From: Methylobacterium sp. SyP6R
GTDB taxonomy: Bacteria; Pseudomonadota; Alphaproteobacteria; Rhizobiales; Beijerinckiaceae
NCBI RefSeq assembly: GCF_019216885.1
Contig: NZ_JAAQRC020000001.1
Coordinates: 558,001-622,000 of the forward strand
Length of the DNA: 64,000 nucleotides
Direction of reading: 5' to 3'
Shown here: piece by piece, positions 7,956-15,884 of the stretch
Layout of the letters: every line of letters starts with the position of its first letter
Numbering within the stretch: position 1 is the first letter of the stretch
Notes under the pieces: generated by a model
What the model was told of the DNA's origin: nothing
What the model saw: only the letters and a program-made list of their open reading frames with translations
The model's database searches: none
Position numbers and translations under genes: made by a program

Positions 7956-9758
7956 ATGCCGCAAACCGACTCCTCGGTGGTCACCCTCGCGGAGGGGCCC
8001 GCCCGCGCTCCTCTCACGACGCCGACGGGCCTGCAAGCCTGCGTCACCTTGCGTCGCCGTCGCCTCCTGGTGCTCGGGCTCAACCTCACCACGATCCTGG
8101 CCCTCGCGGCGGGTCTCTGGGGGGTGCTGGCGCAGGACGGGGACGGGATCGACGGGCTCGACCTCGCGCTCCTCGCCTGTGGCCTCGCCACCCTGCCCTG
8201 GACGGTGCTGGGATTCTGGAATGCCGCGATCGGCTTCCTGCTCCTGCGGGCGGGCCGCCCGGGCATGCTCGCCGCCGCGCCGCACGCGGCGGCAGGGGAG
8301 GGGGAGGCGCCGCTCCACGTCTCCACCGCCGTGGTGATGACCCTGCGCAACGAGGATCCGGCCCGGGCGCTGTCGCGTCTCGCCCTGGTGCGCGAGAGCC
8401 TGGAGCGCACCGGCCACGGCGATGCTTTCCGCTACCACGTGCTGAGCGACAGCGACGATCCGCAGGTGATCCGGGCCGAGGAGGCGTGGGTCGCGTCCTG
8501 GCGCGCCGGGCTGCCCGGCCCGGAGGCGGACCGGATTCGGTATCGCCGCCGGCGCGACAATGCCGGCTACAAGGCCGGCAACCTCCAGGACTTCTGCGCC
8601 GGCAGCGACGCCGACCTGATGCTGCCGCTGGACGCCGACAGCCTGATGACGGGACCGGCGATCCTGCGCCTCGTGCGCATCATGCAGGCGCATCCGCGCC
8701 TCGGCATCCTGCAGAGCCTGGCGGTCGGCGCGCCGGCTTCAAGCGCCTTTGCCCGGCTGTTCCAGTTCGGCATGCGCCACGGCATGCTGCCCTACACGCT
8801 GGGCGCGGCCTGGTGGGGGGCGGAATGCGGCCCGTTCTGGGGCCACAACGCGGTTCTGCGCATCGCCCCCTTCGCGGCCCATTGCCGGCTGCCCCCTCTG
8901 CGCGGCGGAGGCGCGGTGCTGTCGCACGACCAGGTCGAGGCGGTGCTGATGCGCCGGGCCGGCTACGAGGTCCGGGTGCTGCCGATCGAGGAGGGCAGCT
9001 TCGAGGACAATCCGCCGACGCTCCTCGACCACCTCACCCGCGATGCCCGCTGGTGCCGCGGCAACCTGCAATACCTGCGCCTGCCGGCGATGCCGGGCCT
9101 CGAGCCGATGAGCCGGTTCCAGCTCGCCTGGGCGGTGCTGATGTTCCTCAACCCGCCGGCCCTGACGCTGGCGCTCCTGCTGCTGCCCTGGCGCGCCGCG
9201 ACGCAGGACGGCCCGGCGACGGGGGCCGCCGCGCTCACCCTCGCCTGGCTCCTGCTCTCGCTCGCTCCGAAGCTCGCCGGCTACGCCGCCGTGCTGGCGG
9301 ATCGCGAGGTCCGGGCGGCCCATGGCGGGGGTGTCCGCTTCCTCGCCGGGATGGCGGCCGAGATCGCGGCGTCGTTCCTCTTGCTCGGCGCCTCGTCGGT
9401 GCGGCTCACCGGGGTGATGATCGGGCTCGCCGTCGGCCGGGCCGGGCTCTGGACGGCGCAAGGGCGGGACACGACGGGCCTGCGCTGGGGCGAGGCGTTC
9501 CGGGCGCTCGGCGGCGTCACGCTGTTCGGGGTTCTCGTCTGCGCGGCGCTCGCCGTGATCGCGCCGGCGCTCCTCGCCTGGAGCCTGCCGCTCACCCTCG
9601 GCAGCCTTCTCAGCGTGCCCTTCGCGGTCCTCACCGCGGCCCCGGGCGCCGGGCGCGCCATGGTCCGGTCCGGGCTCTGCGCGACACGGGAGGAGATCGC
9701 TCCGCCCTGGGAGATCGCGCGGCTCCAGGCCGGCCGGGCGGAGGCGGCCGTGTCCTGA
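7956..9758 (+). CDS. opgH: Glucans biosynthesis glucosyltransferase H (OpgH/MdoH-like)
   Basis: This membrane-bound GT2 enzyme polymerises beta-1,2-glucan for osmoregulated periplasmic glucans. Family motifs are clear: TLRNEDP, HVLSDSDDP, DNAGYKAGNLQDF, the metal-binding LDADS, FWGHNAVLRI, LSHDQVEAVLMRRAGYEV and RWCRGNLQYL. Two membrane segments precede the catalytic domain (residues of about 40-95) and several follow it. At 600 residues it is shorter than the enterobacterial enzyme, lacking much of its cytoplasmic N- and C-terminal tails. The ATG at 7956 fits the reading frame and leaves 33 bp to the divergent dehydrogenase. No opgG/opgD partner is next to it. Confidence 0.9.
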   Translation: MPQTDSSVVTLAEGPARAPLTTPTGLQACVTLRRRRLLVLGLNLTTILALAAGLWGVLAQDGDGIDGLDLALLACGLATLPWTVLGFWNAAIGFLLLRAGRPGMLAAAPHAAAGEGEAPLHVSTAVVMTLRNEDPARALSRLALVRESLERTGHGDAFRYHVLSDSDDPQVIRAEEAWVASWRAGLPGPEADRIRYRRRRDNAGYKAGNLQDFCAGSDADLMLPLDADSLMTGPAILRLVRIMQAHPRLGILQSLAVGAPASSAFARLFQFGMRHGMLPYTLGAAWWGAECGPFWGHNAVLRIAPFAAHCRLPPLRGGGAVLSHDQVEAVLMRRAGYEVRVLPIEEGSFEDNPPTLLDHLTRDARWCRGNLQYLRLPAMPGLEPMSRFQLAWAVLMFLNPPALTLALLLLPWRAATQDGPATGAAALTLAWLLLSLAPKLAGYAAVLADREVRAAHGGGVRFLAGMAAEIAASFLLLGASSVRLTGVMIGLAVGRAGLWTAQGRDTTGLRWGEAFRALGGVTLFGVLVCAALAVIAPALLAWSLPLTLGSLLSVPFAVLTAAPGAGRAMVRSGLCATREEIAPPWEIARLQAGRAEAAVS

Positions 9759-9764
9759 CAGGGT

Positions 9765-9789
9765 GGGCCGGGCCTTCACGGCCCGGCCC
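9765..9789. terminator. Bidirectional hairpin terminator between opgH and the Hint gene
   Basis: GGGCCGGGCC, a TTCAC loop and GGCCCGGCCC form a perfect 10-bp stem just after the opgH stop and before the convergent Hint gene's stop. There is no clear T-tract. Confidence 0.6.
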
Positions 9790-9802
9790 GACATCTGTGT
9801 CT

Positions 9803-10801
9803 TCAGGCTGCGATCCAGGTGAAGCGCTCGGCCTCGTCCCAGGCGCAGGCTTCGCCGAGCGACGCCGCGAACACGCCCGAGAGGCGGGCCCGCTCGGCCT
9901 CGACCACCGGACCGTCCACGGCGACCGGCCGGCAGCGGGCGGCGAGGCCCGGCACGACGAAGTCCGGGTTGTGCAGGGCGTGGTCGGAGCCTTCGGTGAA
10001 GAACGGGCGGTCGCCCCAGTCGAGGTAGCTCTCGGCGGGCAGCCCCTCGGCGAGCAGGATGTCGTGGCTGTCCAACTCGACGTGCCAGTAGGTGACCGAC
10101 GTGACCGGCTCGCGGGCGATGCTGGTGCCGTTGATCAGGCACATGATCGGCACGAGATGGCCGCCCGCGCCGTCCGCATCCATGCCGACGAGGACCGGGT
10201 GGCCGGGCGAGAGGCGCAGATCCCGGGTGGGCAGGCCCGCCCCGAAGGCGCCGGCGCGGACATGGATCGGCTGCTGGTCGTGGTGCAGGGCCTTGCCGGC
10301 GCCGTCGATGGCGCGGTGCCCGATCCAGACGATCGGCCGCAGGGCGCCGGAGGCGGTCACCGCGCTGTCGCCGACCCGCAGGTCCTCGACGGCGGTCTCG
10401 GCCTCGGTGCCGTCGCGCATCGCGCGGATGCGCGTGCCGGTGACGAAGCAGACCGGCGGCGTGTAGTCGGTCGGGCTGTTGTTGTCGTCGAAGCTGACGC
10501 GTTGGCGCTTGGCGAGCGCCGTGTTCGAGAAGACGTAGCGCGTCGTGGGGGCGCCCGGATTATCGGTGAACTGGATCATGCTCTGCGAATCGTACTGAGT
10601 CGCGTAGAGCGTCTTGGTGGTGGACGCGCTCTCGGCCGGGAAGATGCCGGTCGCCTGGACGGTGTCGCCGACCTTGGCGACCGTACCGGTCACCGTGATG
10701 GTCGAGGTCGACACGTCGTCGAGGCCGAAGCCGGCCGACGGTGCTCCGTCATCCGTGGCGACGAATCCCGCACCGTACATGGTGTTGTTGAAAACAGGCA
10801 T
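9803..10801 (-). CDS. Hint-domain (hedgehog/intein-type) protein
   Basis: The protein has 332 residues. Residues of about 1-115 are a Ser/Thr/Gly-rich extracellular-looking region without a classical signal peptide. From residue 117 a Hint_2-type domain begins with CFVTGTRIRAMRDG, then VEDLRVGD, and LSPGHPVLV at about 198-205. The leading Cys and the later His are the residues used for autoproteolysis in hedgehog/intein domains. Alphaproteobacteria carry many such proteins, often secreted by type I systems and of unknown role. The sequence ends shortly after the Hint module, so no C-terminal splicing partner follows. It is transcribed convergently with opgH. Confidence 0.85.
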   Translation of the reverse strand: MPVFNNTMYGAGFVATDDGAPSAGFGLDDVSTSTITVTGTVAKVGDTVQATGIFPAESASTTKTLYATQYDSQSMIQFTDNPGAPTTRYVFSNTALAKRQRVSFDDNNSPTDYTPPVCFVTGTRIRAMRDGTEAETAVEDLRVGDSAVTASGALRPIVWIGHRAIDGAGKALHHDQQPIHVRAGAFGAGLPTRDLRLSPGHPVLVGMDADGAGGHLVPIMCLINGTSIAREPVTSVTYWHVELDSHDILLAEGLPAESYLDWGDRPFFTEGSDHALHNPDFVVPGLAARCRPVAVDGPVVEAERARLSGVFAASLGEACAWDEAERFTWIAA

Positions 10802-11638
10802 CGGATGAACCTCCCCGGCTTATTCAAGATGATTGCTGTATAGGCCACGCGAATCGCGCGAATGAGCATTCACGCGATGGTATGGCGCGGCCGCGCGATG
10901 CTTGCCGGCAGCCGTTGCGGCGACGCCCGCAGGGTAAGCACGTCGCAAGCCGCAGCAACACCCGGTCTTGCAGGCATATCCAGAGGTTTCTCGAGGTCTG
11001 TGGTTTTATTGCTACGATCTCATCGAGACACGGACATCTGAGTCCTGTCGATCTATCGGTAAGATCAGCAATTCGATTGCCGCATTTTCCCGAGATGCAT
11101 TGCCGAATGTTCCCGATGGGACAGCTTCGACCAGGGCCAGGGCCAGGGCTGGCACACCGGGCTGGCGGGCGAAGCCTGCGAGCGGCTGTGCGGCTGGACC
11201 CACTCTGCGATCAGATCAGACAGGATCTCGCTCAGTCGACATCGCCCGTCGTTCCGCGGCTGCGCCGCGGAACCCTGACCCGAGGGGCGCGAAGGACGAT
11301 CCGGAATCTCGGACCGTTCAAGAGAAGGGCCCTTCGCTTTCCGCCCGATACCGTACCGTCTGCAGCGATGGATCCCGGGTTCCGCTTTCGCAGACCCGGG
11401 ATGACGCCGAGAGCGTCAGGACTGTCGAGCGAGACGACAAAAGGCTCCCTTGGTGGGAGCGGTCGACGCAAGCGCCGTCCAGTCGTGCCGTCACAGTGGG
11501 ACGACGCGGGTTCCGCCGATCCCGGGCGAGACCGGAACCGGCGGGACAAGGGCGCGAATCGTGTTTGCCGCGGGTCGGGATGCGGAGGGCGGCGCAACCG
11601 CCCCCAGCCGGGCTCGCCCCGCGGAGAGAAGAGAGCCG
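10802..11638. other. 837-bp gene-free region with hairpins
   Basis: No convincing gene is present; open frames on both strands look compositional. The segment at 10960-11130 is AT-richer than its surroundings. Two strong palindromes are visible: GTTCCGCGGC with its complement at 11251-11273 (3-nt loop), and ATCCCGGGT with ACCCGGGAT at 11372-11402. These resemble intergenic palindromic repeats and may be remnants of repeat elements. Confidence 0.5.
11251..11273. repeat. Perfect 10-bp hairpin
   Basis: GTTCCGCGGC, a TGC loop and GCCGCGGAAC form a perfect stem in the gene-free region. A second hairpin lies about 100 bp downstream at 11372-11402. Confidence 0.5.
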
Positions 11639-12754
11639 CTACCCCACGAATTCGCGCTTCAAGCCCTGCCGCGTCCGGTGCCGCTCCAGCGCCAGGTCGA
11701 CCAGACGCGTCAGCAACTCCGGATAGGGCACGCCGGAGGCCTCCATCATCTGCGGGTACATGCTGATCGAGGTGAAGCCCGGCAGGGTGTTGACCTCGTT
11801 GAGGTAGAAATCGCCACCCTTTCGGTCGAGGAAGAAGTCGACGCGGGCCATCCCGCTGCATTCGAGCGCCTCGAAGGCGCGCAAGGCCAGGGCGCGCACC
11901 CGCTCCATCTGCTCAGCGCCGATGTTGGCCGGCAGGTCGACGCTGGCGCCCTCGGGGTCGAGGTACTTGGCGGCGTAGGAGTAGAAGTCGTGATGGGCTT
12001 GCGGGTTCAGCTCGCTCGCCACGCTGACGAAGGGTGGATCGCCGTCGAGCACCGCCACCTCGATCTCGCGGGCGTCGATGCCCTGCTCGACCAGCACCTT
12101 GACGTCGTACCGGAAGGCGTCGGCCAAAGCCGCGGGCAGGTCGGCCCAGTCTTTCACCTTATGGATGCCGACGCTGGAACCCATGTTGCAGGGCTTGACG
12201 AAGACCGGGAGCGTCAGGCCGGCGGCGATGTCGTCGAGGGAGATGTCGCCGCGCTCGTAAGCCCGCCGGGTGAAGGCGCGATAGGGCGCGATCGGGATGC
12301 CGGCGAGGCCGGCGAGCCGCTTGGTGACGTCCTTGTCCATGCCGACCGCCGAGGCCATCACGCCCGAGCCGACATAGGCCGTCTCGGTCAGCTCCAGCAG
12401 GCCCTGCAGCGTGCCGTCCTCGCAGAGCGGCCCGTGCAGGACCGGAAACACCACGTCGATCTCGGCGCGGGCCGGCGCGCCGTCGAGCCCGACCAAGGCG
12501 GCGCGTCCCTCGGCGCCTTGCGCCAGCCGCACCTCGGGGCTCTCGGCCGGGATCGACAGGCTCTCGTCCCCGGTCTGGGTGATCCGGCGCAGGTCGTGGC
12601 GCTGCCAGCGCCCGGCCTTGTCGATGCTGACCGGGATCACCTCGAAGCGGTCGCGGTCGAGATGGCGGATCACCGAGGCGGCGGAGCGCAGCGAGACCTC
12701 GTGCTCGCCGGATCTGCCGCCATACAGGACGGCGACGCGGGTCTTCTCGGTCAT
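11639..12754 (-). CDS. ddl: D-alanine--D-alanine ligase
   Basis: This cytosolic ATP-grasp enzyme joins two D-Ala for the peptidoglycan stem peptide. The 371-residue length matches the longer DdlA-type subfamily. Motifs include VAVLYGGRSGEHEVSLRSA at the N-terminus, FPVLHGPLCEDGTLQG, the ATP-binding VFVKPCNMGSSVGIHKV, and the catalytic/metal-binding ARVDFFLDRKGGDFYLNEVNTLPGF in its usual C-terminal position. It stands alone rather than in the mur/fts cluster, so it may be a second ddl copy in this genome; that cannot be decided from this window. Confidence 0.93.
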   Translation of the reverse strand: MTEKTRVAVLYGGRSGEHEVSLRSAASVIRHLDRDRFEVIPVSIDKAGRWQRHDLRRITQTGDESLSIPAESPEVRLAQGAEGRAALVGLDGAPARAEIDVVFPVLHGPLCEDGTLQGLLELTETAYVGSGVMASAVGMDKDVTKRLAGLAGIPIAPYRAFTRRAYERGDISLDDIAAGLTLPVFVKPCNMGSSVGIHKVKDWADLPAALADAFRYDVKVLVEQGIDAREIEVAVLDGDPPFVSVASELNPQAHHDFYSYAAKYLDPEGASVDLPANIGAEQMERVRALALRAFEALECSGMARVDFFLDRKGGDFYLNEVNTLPGFTSISMYPQMMEASGVPYPELLTRLVDLALERHRTRQGLKREFVG

Positions 12755-12854
12755 GATGCGCGCACCCTCGATCGCCTGAAACTCGAGCTTTTCAAACCCG
12801 CGCGGGTACCCGCGGGGCGGCCCTGATTATCGCGCGTGGAAGATTTCAGAAACC

Positions 12855-13757
12855 CTACGAGCCGGCACGGTCCGGATCGGCCCGGCCGAGCGCGTCGCGC
12901 ATCAGGTTCAAAAAATTCTCCGTCACGGCGCCGGCCGGCACCCGGTAGAGGGCGCAGACGTCGGCGACCGGGGCCGGCCCGGCCAGCGGGCGGTAGGCGA
13001 TGTCCGGCCGGGGCAGCGCGCCGGCCGAGGCCGGCACCAGGGCGACGCCGAGCCCCGCCGCCACGAGGTTCACGAGCGAAGCCGATTCGACCACCTGCTG
13101 CACGATCCGCGGCACGAAGCCGGCCGACAGGCAGGCCTCCTGCAGATACGTCGCGAAGCGCGAATCGCGCAGGCGCAGCGAGACGAAGGGCTCGTCGGAG
13201 AGGTCGCCCAAGGCGATGGCGGCGCGCTCCGCCAGGGGGTGCCCCGCCGGCAGGGCGACGCCGACCGCCTCGGGCCAGGCCCGCACCACCCGCAACGACG
13301 GATCCTCCGGCGGCCGGCGCAGGAAGCAGAGATCGGTGCGGTGGGCATGGAGCGCCGCCGGCTGCTCGCCCGGCGGCATCTCGTGCAGACGCACCAGCAC
13401 GGCGGGGTAGCGCTCGCCGAAGAGGCGGATCAGCCGCCCGAGGGGGCCGGCGAGGATCGAGCCGGTGAGGCCGACATCGAGGGTGCCGCTGCGCCCGGCC
13501 CCGATCGCCCGGGCCTCGGCGCAGGCCTCCTCCACCTCCGCCAGGATATGCCGCGCCCGGGCGAGGAAGGCGGTGCCGGCGGGGGTCAGCGCCACGCTGC
13601 GGCTGGTGCGCCAGAGGAGCGGCGTGCCCAGCTCCGCCTCCAGGTCGCGGATCTGCTGGCTCAGCGGCGGTTGCGAGACGCCCAGGCGCTCCGCCGCCCC
13701 GGTGAAGCTCAAGGAGTCCGCCACCGCCACGAAGTAGCGCAGGTGCCGCAATTCCAC
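12855..13757 (-). CDS. LysR-family transcriptional regulator
   Basis: The protein has 300 residues from the GTG at 13757, giving the typical LysR opening ELRHLRYFVAVADSLSFTGA. The winged helix-turn-helix covers residues 1-60 (AERLGVSQPPLSQQI), followed by a periplasmic-binding-like effector domain. An ATG at 13799 would add an atypical 14-residue leader and is less likely. It is divergent from the amidohydrolase gene starting at 13985 with a 227-bp gap, the classic LysR arrangement, so it probably controls that gene and the following DUF3830 gene in response to a pathway intermediate. Confidence 0.85.
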   Translation of the reverse strand: MELRHLRYFVAVADSLSFTGAAERLGVSQPPLSQQIRDLEAELGTPLLWRTSRSVALTPAGTAFLARARHILAEVEEACAEARAIGAGRSGTLDVGLTGSILAGPLGRLIRLFGERYPAVLVRLHEMPPGEQPAALHAHRTDLCFLRRPPEDPSLRVVRAWPEAVGVALPAGHPLAERAAIALGDLSDEPFVSLRLRDSRFATYLQEACLSAGFVPRIVQQVVESASLVNLVAAGLGVALVPASAGALPRPDIAYRPLAGPAPVADVCALYRVPAGAVTENFLNLMRDALGRADPDRAGS

Positions 13758-13984
13758 GGGAGGGGCTGGGCCGATCCAGACGAAAAACGACTGGACCATA
13801 CGCAACGGAATATTGGACGTCGAGGGGCGGGAGTCCCAGTGGTGAGGCTGCGATCCGGGCACGCGGCGGGCCTCGACCGATGCCGTCCTGGCCTCCGTCG
13901 AGCACGATGCGGCTGGACAGCCCCACGGCCCGGCCATACCCCGGAGTCACTGACCTCCCGCGCCGCTGAACGGACTTGACCGCC

Positions 13985-15259
13985 ATGCCGCACGACAGGC
14001 CGCTTCCCCACCCATCCCTCGCCACTTGCCTCGGCGCCGAGGTGATGGCCCGCCTCGACGCGCTCGCGCGCTTCAGCGCCGATCCGGACGGGCTCACCCG
14101 CCTCTACCTCACCCCCGCCCATGCCGAGGCCGCCCGGCAGGTGGCGGCCTGGATGGAGGAGGCGGGCATGAGCGTCCGGCTCGATGCCGCCGCGACGGTG
14201 GTCGGCCGCTACGAGGCGGCGACGCCCGGCACCCCGACCCTGCTGCTCGGCTCCCACATCGACACCGTGCGCAACGCCGGCCGCTACGACGGCAATCTCG
14301 GGGTGGTGACGGCGATCTCCGCCGTGAAGGCGCTGCACGAGGCGGGCGAGCGCCTGCCCTTCGCGGTCGAGGTGCTGGCCTTCGGCGACGAGGAGGGGGT
14401 GCGCTTCCCCGTCACCCTCACGGGCTCGCGGGCGCTCGCCGGGCTGGTCCGGCCCGATTTCCTGGAGGCCCGCGACCGCGACGGGATCAGCCTGGCCCAG
14501 GCCCTGCGCGATTTCGGCTGCGACCCCGACGGCGTGGCGGGCCTCGCCCGCGATCCGGCCTCGGTGCTCGGCTACCTGGAAGTCCATATCGAGCAGGGCC
14601 CGGTCCTGGAGGATGCAGGCCTGCCGGTCGGCATCGTCACGGCGATTGCCGGGGCGAGCCGCCTCGTCGTCACGGTCGAGGGCCGGGCGGGTCATGCCGG
14701 CACGGTGCCGATGGCCTTGCGCCGCGACGCCCTGGCGGCGGCGGCCGAGATGGTTCTGGCGATCGAGGCCGAGGCGAACGGGACCCCCGATCTCGTCGCC
14801 ACGGTGGGCCAGATCGAGGTGCCGCGGGGCGCCGTCAACGTCATCCCGGCGCTCACCCGGTTCAGCCTCGACCTGCGCAGCCCGAGCGACGCCGTGCGCC
14901 ACGCCGCGCTCGCGCGCCTCGACGCCGCCTTCGGGACGATCGCCGCGCGCCGTGGCGTGACGGTGAGCCGGCAGGGCAGCTACGACGAGCCCGCGGCGTC
15001 CTGCGCGCCCGGGCTGATGGACGCCCTGTCCGACGGCATCGCGCGCTTGGGGCTCGCCCCCTTGCGCCTGGCGAGCGGCGCCGGCCATGACGGCCTGGCT
15101 CTGGCCGGCCTGTGCCCGATCGGCATGATCTTCGTGCGCTGCGCCGGCGGGCTCAGCCATTCCCCGGCCGAATCCGTGACCGAGGCCGATGTCGACGTGG
15201 CGACGCGCCTGCTCGTCGACGTGCTGCGGCACCTAGGGCCGGAATCGCTGCGTCCCTGA
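13985..15259 (+). CDS. M20-family allantoate amidohydrolase / N-carbamoyl amino acid hydrolase
   Basis: The protein has 424 residues of the di-metal M20 (AllC/carbamoylase) type. Metal-binding motifs are GSHIDTVRNAGRYDGNLG near residue 92, AFGDEEGVRF with the catalytic Glu, and EVHIEQGPVLE. The dimerisation domain follows (GHAGTVPMALR), and GAGHDG lies near the C-terminus. Likely substrates are allantoate or N-carbamoyl amino acids, making it part of purine or pyrimidine nitrogen recovery. The ATG at 13985 is preferred over an in-frame TTG nine bases upstream. It is followed by a DUF3830 gene and preceded by a divergent LysR gene; the gene symbol allC is plausible but not certain. Confidence 0.85.
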   Translation: MPHDRPLPHPSLATCLGAEVMARLDALARFSADPDGLTRLYLTPAHAEAARQVAAWMEEAGMSVRLDAAATVVGRYEAATPGTPTLLLGSHIDTVRNAGRYDGNLGVVTAISAVKALHEAGERLPFAVEVLAFGDEEGVRFPVTLTGSRALAGLVRPDFLEARDRDGISLAQALRDFGCDPDGVAGLARDPASVLGYLEVHIEQGPVLEDAGLPVGIVTAIAGASRLVVTVEGRAGHAGTVPMALRRDALAAAAEMVLAIEAEANGTPDLVATVGQIEVPRGAVNVIPALTRFSLDLRSPSDAVRHAALARLDAAFGTIAARRGVTVSRQGSYDEPAASCAPGLMDALSDGIARLGLAPLRLASGAGHDGLALAGLCPIGMIFVRCAGGLSHSPAESVTEADVDVATRLLVDVLRHLGPESLRP

Positions 15260-15328
15260 TCCGTCTGGCCCGGCTCTCGCTTCGTCGGGCTCGGTCCCAC
15301 TTCCTACCCCTCGACCAGGAGAGACCCC

Positions 15329-15742
15329 GTGAAGGAACTGAAGATCAAGGCCGGCCCGTTCGACCTCGTCGGCCGGCTCGAGCTCGAGAAGGCGCCCCAG
15401 ACCTGCGCGGCCTTCCTCAAGGCCCTGCCCTTCGTGAGCGAGGTCATCCACGTGCGCTGGAGCGGCGAGGGCGTGTGGATGCCGCTGGGCGATCTCGATT
15501 TCGGCGTCGGCTACGAGAACCACACCAGTTACCCGGCCCCGGGCCAGATGATCCTCTATCCGGGCGGCATCAGCGAGACCGAAATCCTGCTCGCCTATGG
15601 CGGCGTGCATTTCGCCAGCAAGGTCGGCCAACTCGCCGGCAACCACTTCCTGACCATCACCACCGGCATCGAGCACGTCTACGACCTCGGCCGCATGACG
15701 CTGCTCAAGGGCGCCCAGCCGATCCGCTTCGAGGCACCGTGA
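15329..15742 (+). CDS. DUF3830 family (cyclophilin-like fold) protein
   Basis: The protein has 137 residues starting at the GTG at 15329, with AGGAGAG upstream. The pattern FLKALPFVSEVIHVRWSGEGVW and PGQMILYPGGISETEIL matches the DUF3830 family, which has a cyclophilin-like beta-barrel and no established activity. It lies 69 bp after the M20 amidohydrolase gene on the same strand. Co-occurrence with amidohydrolases suggests a role in a ureide or hydantoin-type catabolic step, as a small isomerase or ligand-binding protein; this is inferred. Confidence 0.75.
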   Translation: MKELKIKAGPFDLVGRLELEKAPQTCAAFLKALPFVSEVIHVRWSGEGVWMPLGDLDFGVGYENHTSYPAPGQMILYPGGISETEILLAYGGVHFASKVGQLAGNHFLTITTGIEHVYDLGRMTLLKGAQPIRFEAP

Positions 15743-15884
15743 CCGCCTGATCCGGGAACCGCCGCGGGGTATGCTCTGACAGGAGCCCCTTGCGGCGGGG
15801 CGATCCGCCCCGTACGCCTGTCGGGCGGCCCGCCCGGGAGGCCGTTCGCGGCCCCCGGACGGGCGCGCGCGGGGCGTTGGTGAG

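Noticed and set aside
10882..11861. Long open frames on both strands in the gene-free region
   Set aside because: No ribosome binding site, no domain, and low-complexity Arg/Pro/Gly composition.
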